Assembly: GCA_964415675.1 (NCBI GenBank)
Contig: CAYQBG010000004.1
Span: 1 to 64,000, forward strand
Direction of reading: 5' to 3'
From: UBA5336 sp964415675
GTDB taxonomy: Bacteria > Pseudomonadota > Alphaproteobacteria > Caulobacterales > Hyphomonadaceae
Length of the DNA stretch: 64,000 bases
Program-made: the position numbers and the translations under genes
The notes under the pieces: model-generated
Told to the model about the DNA's origin: nothing
What the model saw: the letters and a program-made list of their open reading frames with translations, nothing else
The model's database searches: none
In this document: in pieces, positions 22,803 through 30,575 of the stretch
How the letters are laid out: each line of letters begins with the position of its first letter
Numbering within the stretch: position 1 is the first letter of the stretch

Positions 22803-24470
22803 CTACCCCCGCGCGAATTTCTTGAATTTCACGCGTTTCGGCTGGACGGCATCTTCGCCCAGGCGGCGTTTCTTGTCTTCCAGATAGGCGGAGAAATCAC
22901 CCTCGAACCATTCGACATGGCTGTCGCCCTCGAAGGCGAGAATGTGGGTCGCCATACGGTCGAGGAACCAGCGGTCGTGCGAGATAACCACGGCGCAGCC
23001 CGGAAAGCTCTCAAGCCCCTCTTCCAGCGCCTGCAGGGTCTCGACATCGAGATCGTTTGTCGGCTCGTCGAGCAGGAGCAGGTTGCCGCCCCGGCGCAGC
23101 ATCTTGGCGAGGTGGACGCGGTTGCGCTCCCCACCCGACAGTTTCCCGACCGGTTTCTGCTGGTCAGTCTTCTTGAAGTTGAAGGCCGAGACATAGGCGC
23201 GCGAATTGACCTCCACGCCGCCAAGATCGAGCACATCCAGCCCGTCGGAGATTTCCTGCCAGACATTATTGGTCGCGGTCAGGCTGTCGCGGCTCTGATC
23301 GACATAGCCGAGCTTGACCGTCTCGCCGAGGCGCAGATGACCGCTGTCGGGCTCCTCCTGGCCGAGGATCATCTTGAACAAAGTCGACTTGCCTGCCCCG
23401 TTCGGACCGATCACCCCAACAATGCCGCCCGGCGGCAGGTTGAAGGACAGGTCGTCAATCAGGAGATTATTGCCAAACGCCTTGCGCAGTTTCTCAGCCT
23501 CCAGGACGAGACTGCCGAGACGCGGGCCGGGGGGAATACGGATCTGGGCGCTGGAGACCTTCTCTTTCTCCGCCTGGCTCGCCATTTCCTCATAGCGCTG
23601 AATACGCGCCTTGGACTTGGCCTGGCGCGCCTTGGCGCCGGCGCGCACCCATTCCAGTTCCCGCTCCAGCGCGCGCTGCTTGTTGCTCTCCGAGCGGCTT
23701 TCCTGTGCCATCCGCTTGGCCTTCTGCTCCAGCCAGTCAGAATAATTTCCCTTGTAGGGAATGCCGCTGCCGCGATCGAGCTCCAGGATCCAGCCAGTGA
23801 TATCGTCGAGGAAATAGCGGTCATGGGTCACGAGGATGACGCAGCCGGGGAAATTGATGAGATAATTCTGCAGCCAGTCCACCGTCTCGGCATCGAGATG
23901 GTTGGTCGGCTCATCCATCAGGATCATGTCTGGGCGCGACAGGAGCAGCCGGCAGATCGCCACGCGCCGGATTTCCCCGCCTGACAGCTTGGTCACATCG
24001 GCGAAATCATCCGGGCAGCGCAGCGCATCCATCGCCATGGCGATCTTGGAGTCGATGTCCCAGGCATCGGAGGCATCGATCTGCTCCTGCAGCGCGGTCA
24101 TCTCCTCCATCAGCTCGTCGCTGTAGTCCTCGCCGAGCTTTGCGGAGATCTCGTTGAACTTTTCGACCATCTGCTTTTCCGGGCAGGCCGCCTCGATATT
24201 CTCGATGACATTCTTGTCAGGATCGAGCTGCGGTTCCTGCGGCAGATAGCCGACCTTGATCCCGTCAGCCGCCCAGGCCTCGCCATTGAACTCGGTATCC
24301 TGGCCCGCCATGATCTTCAGCAGGGTGGACTTGCCCGCACCATTGACGCCAACCACACCGATCTTCGCATCGGGCATGAAGGAGAGATGGATATTCTCGA
24401 ACACCTTCTTCCCGCCCGGATAGGTCTTCGAGACCCCCTGCATGAGATAGACATATTGCGGGTTGGCCAT
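22803..24470 (-). CDS. ettA: energy-dependent translational throttle protein EttA (ABC-F ATPase)
   Basis: A 555-residue ABC-F protein with two ATPase domains and no membrane segments. Domain 1 has VGVNGAGKSTLLKIM, KLSGGEIRRVAICRLLL and MDEPTNHLDAETVDWLQNYL. The arm/linker region follows with GNYSDWLEQKAKRMAQE, and domain 2 has IGPNGAGKSTLFKMIL, LSGGERNRVHLAK and LLDEPTNDLDVETLQALEEGL. EttA binds the ribosomal E site and gates entry into elongation according to the ATP/ADP ratio. The ATG at 24470 starts MANPQYVYLMQGVSKTYPGG, the normal EttA beginning. Confidence 0.96.
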   Translation of the reverse strand: MANPQYVYLMQGVSKTYPGGKKVFENIHLSFMPDAKIGVVGVNGAGKSTLLKIMAGQDTEFNGEAWAADGIKVGYLPQEPQLDPDKNVIENIEAACPEKQMVEKFNEISAKLGEDYSDELMEEMTALQEQIDASDAWDIDSKIAMAMDALRCPDDFADVTKLSGGEIRRVAICRLLLSRPDMILMDEPTNHLDAETVDWLQNYLINFPGCVILVTHDRYFLDDITGWILELDRGSGIPYKGNYSDWLEQKAKRMAQESRSESNKQRALERELEWVRAGAKARQAKSKARIQRYEEMASQAEKEKVSSAQIRIPPGPRLGSLVLEAEKLRKAFGNNLLIDDLSFNLPPGGIVGVIGPNGAGKSTLFKMILGQEEPDSGHLRLGETVKLGYVDQSRDSLTATNNVWQEISDGLDVLDLGGVEVNSRAYVSAFNFKKTDQQKPVGKLSGGERNRVHLAKMLRRGGNLLLLDEPTNDLDVETLQALEEGLESFPGCAVVISHDRWFLDRMATHILAFEGDSHVEWFEGDFSAYLEDKKRRLGEDAVQPKRVKFKKFARG

Positions 24471-24563
24471 GTGCAGGATTCCTCTGAAGTCAGGACGGGA
24501 CAGTCGCGGACGGCGAGAGATGGCATTCACTGCCAGCGAGATCAAGTTGCGGCGCGGCCGGGC

Positions 24564-24932
24564 TCAGTCCGCAGACAGGCCGGTGATCCTGAACTCGATC
24601 CTCTTTAGCTCCCTGAGCGTGGCGAGATGGTTCATCCGCAGCCAGAACCAGATCTTGATCAGGCCGACCGATATCCAGCCCGCCAGCGCGCCGCTCATCC
24701 ATAATAGGCCCTCCCGCCAAACCTGCGCGCCGGCCAGCTTGTAGAAGCAGAAAACCGAAAACCCGAAGAAGATGAAGCTCAGCACCCAGGCGAAGACCGT
24801 CCAGCCCGCGAGCGGGCCGGTAAAAGTGTCGCCGACCTGGCTGAACAGGCCGCGGCGGTCCTCGATATCCTTCAGGAACGCCTCGTCTTCGGCGGTCAGG
24901 CCATCTTTCAGACGCCGATCATAGTCACTCAT
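24564..24932 (-). CDS. DUF6768 family membrane protein, probable partner of ECF sigma factor
   Basis: A 122-residue protein with two transmembrane helices (about residues 43-65 WTVFAWVLSFIFFGFSVFCFYKL and 72-95 LLWMSGALAGWISVGLIKIWFWL) and a cytoplasmic N-terminal segment (LKDGLTAEDEAFLKDIEDRRGLF). This architecture matches DUF6768 proteins found beside ECF sigma genes in Hyphomonadaceae-like bacteria. The ATG at 24932 overlaps the sigma gene stop by 8 bases, supporting translational coupling. An anti-sigma role is inferred from context; there is no classical anti-sigma zinc motif. Confidence 0.85.
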   Translation of the reverse strand: MSDYDRRLKDGLTAEDEAFLKDIEDRRGLFSQVGDTFTGPLAGWTVFAWVLSFIFFGFSVFCFYKLAGAQVWREGLLWMSGALAGWISVGLIKIWFWLRMNHLATLRELKRIEFRITGLSAD

Positions 24933-25473
24933 CACTTTCTCCTTTCAAATCGGCCCGGAGTTTCAACCGGGCATGGAACAGGCGGGACTTCACCGTGCCT
25001 TCCGGCACGCCGGTCGCGCAGGCTATCTCGGCAAGGCTCAGCCCTTCACCGAAGAAGAGGGTGGCGGCCGTGCGGTGGTCATAGGACAGCCGTGAAATGG
25101 CCTGAGCGATAGCGGCTGCATCCTCCCCGCGCGCAGCAATGGCCGGTTCGGGCGCGGCCTCAAGCTCCGCCTCGCGGGCGCGAAGTGTCTGGTTGCGGCG
25201 AATCTGGTCGCGGCACTTGTTGTGCAGGATGCCGAAGGCCCAGGCCGGAAAGGCTGCGGGATCGTTCAGGCCGCGCCAGCCCCGGCAGATGCCGGCCCAG
25301 GCGTCCTGCACGGCGTCGCGGGCAAGTTCTGCGTCGCCCAGCATCCGCCTTGCGCTGCGCAGCAGGCGCGGGGTCCAGCGCCGGGCAAGGCGTTCCGCCG
25401 CCCGGCGGTCGCCTGACCGGGCGAGGGTGACAAGCAACTCATCATAAACGCGCGATGTCTCGTCTGTGGCCAC
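24925..25473 (-). CDS. ECF-family RNA polymerase sigma factor
   Basis: A 182-residue extracytoplasmic-function sigma factor with region 2 (about residues 25-95: RRWTPRLLRSARRMLGDAELARDAVQDAWAGICRGWRGLNDPAAFPAWAFGILHNKCRDQIRR) and region 4 (about 120-178: ISRLSYDHRTAATLFFGEGLSLAEIACATGVPEGTVKSRLFHARLKLRA). DAVQDAW and the HTH SLAEIACATGVPEGTVKSRL are diagnostic. Translation starts at GTG 25473 with a GGGAGG ribosome site 8 bases upstream. It is followed immediately by the DUF6768 membrane gene, so the pair likely responds to an envelope or nutrient signal; target promoters are unknown. Confidence 0.92.
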   Translation of the reverse strand: MATDETSRVYDELLVTLARSGDRRAAERLARRWTPRLLRSARRMLGDAELARDAVQDAWAGICRGWRGLNDPAAFPAWAFGILHNKCRDQIRRNQTLRAREAELEAAPEPAIAARGEDAAAIAQAISRLSYDHRTAATLFFGEGLSLAEIACATGVPEGTVKSRLFHARLKLRADLKGESDE

Positions 25474-25741
25474 GCCGCTTGCCTCCCGCTTTCACAAGAT
25501 CAGTCTTCACGGGGACCGGAAAGGTTCACCGGCGTTTCGCGAGGTGACTGCGATTTGCCTGTCGGCTGGCTTCGCTATGCGAAGAGGATACAATCCCGGC
25601 GAGGCAGTCAGCGAAGGTCCTTCGATCGATGAGAATGGCAATCTTCAGTGTGGCGCGCAAAGCTGAAGGCAGGATGGTGCTGGCGGGTTTTCTGTTCGAA
25701 GGCCTTTGTCGCCCCGAATGCGCCAAATTCCCGCCAGCCGC

Positions 25742-26482
25742 CTACCCCCAATGCTCGCCGATCCAGGGCGTCGGCTTCACCGTCTTGTAGATCTTCTTGT
25801 ACCAGGGGGCGGGCCAGCGGCCATCACGCGCCTCATCCGGGTCGGGCTTGCCGGTGAAGGCGACCACGCGCGTCTCTTCGGGCAGGCGCGGCGTGATGAA
25901 ATGGTTGAGCGGCCAGCGCGGCATCAGGGAGTGCTTGAAGGAGACGCACCAGCCCTCGGGCCAGTAGCTCATCTGCCTGATCTCGCGCGAGATATAGACC
26001 TGGCTGATGCGGTATTTCTCCACCATGGCGGCCGGGTCGGCCATCAGATTGTCATAGAGATAGCTGTGCGCGCCGACGCGGAACCGGTAGCAGGAGGTGT
26101 TGCCGATGCCGCTGCCCGGCTGGGTCCAGTTCTCCGCCACGATGAATGTCCTGTCCGGCGCATGATCGAAGAACGGGTCAATCGAGCCGGTGATGATCAG
26201 GTCGATATCGAAGAAGAGGACATCGCCGGTGATATCGTCCAGCGGGTCCTGCCAGAGGGCAATCTTGCGCCAGGGAAACCAGCGCACACGTTCGGGCAGG
26301 TCAATCGCCGGCAGGGGTTTGAGCTCGATGCCCGGATCATACCCTTCGAAATCATCGGTGAAGCAGACAAATCGCAGGGCGCGCGCGGTCTGCCGGCGGA
26401 CCATGGCATGCAGCCGGTTGACATAATCGGCACCATAGCGCGTGCCCCAGCGCATGCAGATAACGGTTTGTGGCTGGCTCAT
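25742..26482 (-). CDS. glycosyltransferase-like protein (GT8-like fold)
   Basis: A 246-residue cytoplasmic protein, probably a nucleotide-sugar-dependent transferase. The DxD-type motif GDVLFFDIDLIITGSIDPFFDHAP sits in the middle, preceded by RWFPWRKIALWQDP, and the N-terminal QTVICMRWGTRYGADYVNRLHAMVRRQTARALRFVCFTDD matches the entry strand of GT-A folds seen in glycogenin/GT8-like families. Sequence after the DxD (AENWTQPGSGIGNTSCYRF, EGWCVSFKHSLMPRW) is also typical. Acceptor and donor sugars are unknown. It is isolated: no polysaccharide cluster surrounds it. Confidence 0.75.
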   Translation of the reverse strand: MSQPQTVICMRWGTRYGADYVNRLHAMVRRQTARALRFVCFTDDFEGYDPGIELKPLPAIDLPERVRWFPWRKIALWQDPLDDITGDVLFFDIDLIITGSIDPFFDHAPDRTFIVAENWTQPGSGIGNTSCYRFRVGAHSYLYDNLMADPAAMVEKYRISQVYISREIRQMSYWPEGWCVSFKHSLMPRWPLNHFITPRLPEETRVVAFTGKPDPDEARDGRWPAPWYKKIYKTVKPTPWIGEHWG

Positions 26483-26658
26483 GATCGGATGTCCTGACAG
26501 TCTCCGGTGCGCCGAAACGGCGATGGAAAAGGTGATAGATCATTCGGTTTCAAGCGAAAACCGCGCTGATCATGCCCGTAGCCGGGTTTTGCTCTGGACA
26601 GACGTCAATAGCGCGGCCACCACTTCGGTTCAGCTAAGTATGCGACGGGACGCAGGAC

Positions 26659-27795
26659 ATGCTTGAGAACGATATCAGGAACCGCGCCATTCGCGCCCGC
26701 GACTGGATGCTGGAGGAGTCTTTTGATCTCTGGGGCCGTGTCGGCGTCCATCCGGAAATCGGGTTTCATGAGAGGCTGGACCTTGAGGGCAGAGCGATCA
26801 GCGATGACACGACGCGGGTGCGCTTGCAGGCGCGCCAGGTCTTCTGTTTTTCGCTCGCCAAGACGCTCGGCTGGAAGCCAGATATGGTTGATGAGCTGAT
26901 CGCGCATGGATTCGACGCACTGACCATGCATTGCCAACGGGCAGACGGCCTGTTCGGGCGGCGGATGTCTTATACCGGCGGCCTTTCTGACGAGACCGCT
27001 GACCTCTATGACACTGCGTTTGCCCTGCTCGCCTTTTCCTGGGCCGCTCGCGCCGGACATTCGGCAGCCGCAGAAGCCACGCGTGAGTTGTCACACGCCA
27101 TCGACGCGCATCTGATGCGCCCCGATGAGGAGGGCGGCTACCGCGAAACACTGCCGGCGCCGGAAACCCGTCTCCAGAACCCGCATATGCACCTGTTCGA
27201 ATCCTCGCTGGCCATGCATGAATCGCTCGGCGATACGGCGCCTCTGCAACGGGCAAGACGGATCGAGGCGCTGCTTGAGCAACGCTTCCTGCAGTCCGGA
27301 ACGGGCGCATTACGCGAGGTGTTCGCACCGGACTGGGGACCCGCTGCGGGGGACCGGCTCGAAGCGGGCCATCAATATGAATGGGTCTGGCTGATGGGTG
27401 AGCGCGCCCGGCTTGACGGCCAGCCAGTGTCGGGCGCCGCTGACGGGCTCTATCGCAACGCTGTCCAGCTGACCGGCCCGCAGGGCGAAGTGCCTTTGGC
27501 CCACGAACTCGACGGCACGCTGCGCGACGGGCATGAACGCAGCTGGGGGCATACCGAAGCACTCAAGGCCCATATCTCGCGCCATGAACGCGGCGACCGC
27601 GATGCCGGCGCGCGGGTGGTTTCCAGCTTTGACCGGCTCTGGGACAGGCATATCGCCGTCTCCCCGGTCCCGGGCGCCTGGATCGACCGATATGACCGCC
27701 ACGGCCAGCCCGCCGTCACCGACATCACGGCCGCAACCGGCTATCATGTCTATATCGCCTTTGCCGAACTGATGCGGATCGCGAAGCTCAGCTGA
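26659..27795 (+). CDS. AGE-family epimerase/isomerase
   Basis: A 378-residue protein of the N-acylglucosamine 2-epimerase/mannose isomerase-like alpha/alpha barrel family. Diagnostic stretches are TRVRLQARQVFCFSLAKTLGW, SDETADLYDTAFALLAFSWAAR, RLQNPHMHLFESSLAMHESLGD with the active-site His, GHQYEWVWLMGERARLDGQ, and RSWGHTEALKAHISRHE. Such enzymes interconvert aldose/ketose sugars or 2-epimers; the exact sugar is not determined. The ATG at 26659 follows an ACGCAGGAC ribosome region. It is divergent from the glycosyltransferase gene, suggesting but not proving a shared sugar role. Confidence 0.9.
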   Translation: MLENDIRNRAIRARDWMLEESFDLWGRVGVHPEIGFHERLDLEGRAISDDTTRVRLQARQVFCFSLAKTLGWKPDMVDELIAHGFDALTMHCQRADGLFGRRMSYTGGLSDETADLYDTAFALLAFSWAARAGHSAAAEATRELSHAIDAHLMRPDEEGGYRETLPAPETRLQNPHMHLFESSLAMHESLGDTAPLQRARRIEALLEQRFLQSGTGALREVFAPDWGPAAGDRLEAGHQYEWVWLMGERARLDGQPVSGAADGLYRNAVQLTGPQGEVPLAHELDGTLRDGHERSWGHTEALKAHISRHERGDRDAGARVVSSFDRLWDRHIAVSPVPGAWIDRYDRHGQPAVTDITAATGYHVYIAFAELMRIAKLS

Positions 27796-27810
27796 GCCGC
27801 GGCCAATCCG

Positions 27811-28419
27811 TCAGAAGCCGGCGCCTGGCTGAGCCAGATAATCCTCTTCCTCGGGCGTGTTCGTGCGCCCCAGGATGCCATTTCTGTGTGGAAAGCGCCC
27901 GAAACGAGCGATGACGTCCCGGTGTGCAATCGCATATTCAAGCGTGCTGGAGACGAGATCGAGAAATCCCGGACGGGAATCATCCACAAGCCTTTCGAAC
28001 AGGCGCACGCTGGTCTCCTGGTCTTCCAGCGCTTCCGAATGTTCCAGCGGTAGATAGAAGAAAATCCGCTCGACTTCGGACAGTCCGACATCTTCGCCCG
28101 CCTCGATCGCGCGTTTGGCCAGCGCCAGGGCCAGCGGGTCATTTTCGAAAGCGCCCGCCGTGTCGCGAAAAATGTTCCGGGAGAACTGGTCCAGGGCAAT
28201 AATCGCTGCCAGCCGGGCACGCGGGCCTCTCTGCGCCCAGTCATGGGCCAGGCCCGAGGCCAGTTCTGCAAGCGTATCAAGGAACCGTCGGGCAATCAGT
28301 CGGTCAGTTTGAGGCGACTTGCCAAACCACATCTTGTGCTGGGAATCCACCGCAATCGGGTTCTCCCGGGCGTCCCCGATCCAGAAGTCCAGAATATCAA
28401 GCGGTGTCGCAGTCCGCAT
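27811..28419 (-). CDS. DUF924 family protein
   Basis: A 202-residue helical protein of the DUF924 family, which has a TPR-like fold and no known enzyme activity. Typical motifs are ILDFWIGDARENP, HKMWFGKSPQTDRLIARRF, ARLAAIIALDQFSRNIFRDTAGAFENDPLALALAKRAIEAGED, ERIFFYLPLEHSEALEDQETSVRLFERL, and the ending RFPHRNGILGRTNTPEEEDYLA. It is convergent with the epimerase gene (15-base gap) and downstream of ubiG. No link to either can be inferred. Confidence 0.92.
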   Translation of the reverse strand: MRTATPLDILDFWIGDARENPIAVDSQHKMWFGKSPQTDRLIARRFLDTLAELASGLAHDWAQRGPRARLAAIIALDQFSRNIFRDTAGAFENDPLALALAKRAIEAGEDVGLSEVERIFFYLPLEHSEALEDQETSVRLFERLVDDSRPGFLDLVSSTLEYAIAHRDVIARFGRFPHRNGILGRTNTPEEEDYLAQPGAGF

Positions 28420-28436
28420 TTACACAATCTGCCCAA

Positions 28437-29210
28437 TCAGTGCGGTCGCGTCCCCACGACCATGTAATTAACTTTCGTGTCCTTAGACAGACGCCAGCTT
28501 TCCGTCAGCGGACTGAATGACACGCCCTGCGCGTCATGCGCGAAGAGACCGGCGCTTTCAAGCGCGTCTGACACCTCATGCGGGGTGACCAGCTTGTCAA
28601 ATTGGTGTGTCCCGCGCGGCAACCAGCGCAGAACATATTCCGCGCCGATGATCGCCAGGGCAAACGCCTTGGCCGTGCGATTGATGGTTGCCACCACGAT
28701 CATGCCGCCGGGCGCCACGAGCCTCGCCGTGTCGGCCAGAAAGCGCGCCGGATCGGCCACATGCTCGACCACTTCCAGGTTCAGAACGATGTCGAACGGC
28801 CCCTCGCCCGCCTCTATGAGCTGTTCTGCCGTACCGGCGCGGTAGTCGATCTCAAGGCCGCCCCCCTGCGCATGCGTGAGCGCGGTCTTGATATTGGCCT
28901 CGGACGCATCGACGCCGGTAACACAAGCGCCAAGCCTGGCCATCGGCTCTGAGACGAGCCCGCCACCACAACCGATATCGAGCAGTTTCAGCCCCTCAAG
29001 CGGTCGCCGCGCCCCGCCGCTGAGACCGAACTGACGTTCCGCAGTTTCGCGGATGAAGCCCAGCCTGACCGGATTGAATCTGTGCAGCGGGCGGAACTTG
29101 CCATTGGGATCCCACCAATCGGCGGCCATCCGGGAGAATTTCTCCACCTCTTCTGGATCGATACTGGGGCGTGTCGGCCCGTCTGCGGTGGTCTGGCTGG
29201 CCTGCGACAT
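28437..29210 (-). CDS. ubiG: ubiquinone biosynthesis O-methyltransferase
   Basis: A 257-residue class I SAM-dependent methyltransferase acting on 3-demethylubiquinone and the catechol precursor. N-terminal IDPEEVEKFSRMAADWWDPNGKFRPLHRFNPVRLGFIRE is highly specific to UbiG. The SAM site is LLDIGCGGGLVSEPMARLGACVTGVDAS, followed by YRAGTAEQL, VLNLEVVEHVADP and GGMIVVATINRTAKAFALAIIGAEYVLRWLPRGTHQFDKLVTP. The start is ATG 29210 (MSQASQTT) or ATG 29222; the first gives better spacing from an AGGA box. It is divergent from lysC. Confidence 0.96.
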   Translation of the reverse strand: MSQASQTTADGPTRPSIDPEEVEKFSRMAADWWDPNGKFRPLHRFNPVRLGFIRETAERQFGLSGGARRPLEGLKLLDIGCGGGLVSEPMARLGACVTGVDASEANIKTALTHAQGGGLEIDYRAGTAEQLIEAGEGPFDIVLNLEVVEHVADPARFLADTARLVAPGGMIVVATINRTAKAFALAIIGAEYVLRWLPRGTHQFDKLVTPHEVSDALESAGLFAHDAQGVSFSPLTESWRLSKDTKVNYMVVGTRPH

Positions 29211-29304
29211 GACAATTTGCATTCCTGTTTGATTGGCCGGGCGCGCCGCTCTATGAACGGTCGTTTGCAACCCCACAGACATGGGGACATGAGGGAACAA
29301 GGCA

Positions 29305-30552
29305 ATGGCGCGTACCGTCCTGAAATTCGGAGGGACATCGGTTGGTGACCTCGACCGGATCGCCCATGTCGCAGATATCGTCGCTTCGCGCGCGGGCAAG
29401 GGCGAACGCATGGCGGTGATTGTATCGGCGATGGCGGGCGAGACGAACCGGCTGGTCGGTCTGGCCCGCAATGCCGCCGGCGAAGCGGCCCTGCCCGAGG
29501 CGTTTGACGATGAGCACGATGTCGTTGTCTCGTCGGGCGAGCAGGTGACCAGCGGGCTGCTTGCGCTGGCCCTGCGCCGGCGCGGCTTGAAGGCGCGCAG
29601 CTGGCTCGGCTGGCAATTGCGCATGAACACAGACGATGGTCATGGCCGCGCGCGCATTCTGGGGTTTGCCAATTCCGGCCTGCCTGAAGCCGTCGACAAT
29701 GGCGAAATCGCGGTTGTCGCGGGCTTTCAGGGGGTGACCGCCAGCGACCGGGTGGCCACGCTTGGCCGCGGGGGGTCGGACACAAGCGCCGTCGCCGTCG
29801 CGGCGGCAATCGGTGCGAAATCCTGTGATATCTACACCGATGTTGACGGCGTTTACACGACCGACCCACGCATTGTGGCAAAAGCGCGCCGGCTTGACCG
29901 GATATCTTATGAAGAAATGCTCGAAATGGCTTCGCTTGGCGCGAAAGTGCTGCAGACGCGCTCGGTCGAACTTGCAATGAATCATGGCGTGCCAGTGCGC
30001 GTATTGTCCAGTTTTGCAGCGTTCGGTGATGAAAATCCCGGCACGCTGGTCTGTTCGGAGGATGAGATCTTGGAGAAACAGGTCGTCAGCGGGGTCGCCT
30101 ATTCACGCGACGAAGCGAAGATCACGCTGTTCGGCGTGGAAGATCGCCCCGGGGTCTCGGCGCGCATCTTTTCGCTGCTCGCGGCGGCCGGCGTGAATGT
30201 CGATATGATCGTTCAGGCAAATGCCCGGGGGGAAGGCCAGGCCAACATGGTCTTCACCTGCACACACCGCGACAGTTCCACGGCCAGCAAGGTCCTGGAG
30301 GATGCCAGAGCCGAAATCGGTTATGAGCGGATGGAGGTCAACACTGATGTTGCGAAGGTCTCCATCATCGGGGTCGGGATGAAATCCCACACCGGCGTGG
30401 CCGAGACGATGTTCCGTGCGCTCTATGAGAAAGGCATCAATATCGACGTCATTTCGACCTCTGAAATCAAGATCTCGGTCCTGATCCAGTCACCGTACAC
30501 CGAATTGGCTGTGCGCGCACTTCATACGGCTTTCGGGCTTGACGCGGACTGA
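29305..30552 (+). CDS. lysC: aspartate kinase
   Basis: A 415-residue monofunctional aspartokinase, the first step of lysine, threonine and methionine synthesis. The kinase domain begins TVLKFGGTSVGDLDRI and carries VVSSGEQVTSGLLALAL, GRGGSDTSAVAVAAAI and YTDVDGVYTTDPRIV. Two ACT domains (about residues 265-335 and 345-410; ITLFGVEDRPGVSARIFSLLAAAGVNVDMIVQ and VSIIGVGMKSHTGVAETMFRALYEKGINIDVISTSEIKIS) give feedback control. An internal alternative start, known for the small subunit in some alpha2beta2 enzymes, cannot be judged here. ptsP follows after 23 bases. Confidence 0.96.
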   Translation: MARTVLKFGGTSVGDLDRIAHVADIVASRAGKGERMAVIVSAMAGETNRLVGLARNAAGEAALPEAFDDEHDVVVSSGEQVTSGLLALALRRRGLKARSWLGWQLRMNTDDGHGRARILGFANSGLPEAVDNGEIAVVAGFQGVTASDRVATLGRGGSDTSAVAVAAAIGAKSCDIYTDVDGVYTTDPRIVAKARRLDRISYEEMLEMASLGAKVLQTRSVELAMNHGVPVRVLSSFAAFGDENPGTLVCSEDEILEKQVVSGVAYSRDEAKITLFGVEDRPGVSARIFSLLAAAGVNVDMIVQANARGEGQANMVFTCTHRDSSTASKVLEDARAEIGYERMEVNTDVAKVSIIGVGMKSHTGVAETMFRALYEKGINIDVISTSEIKISVLIQSPYTELAVRALHTAFGLDAD

Positions 30553-30575
30553 TCCGCGCCGCGACACTTCGCCCC

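Noticed and set aside
22917..23984. 355-codon plus-strand frame opposite ettA
   Set aside because: The ABC-F motifs on the minus strand are unambiguous; the opposite frame is rich in His/Gln/Leu as expected for an antisense shadow.
26483..26658. Hidden small gene between the glycosyltransferase and epimerase genes
   Set aside because: The 176-base gap is a plausible divergent promoter region and no frame shows protein features.
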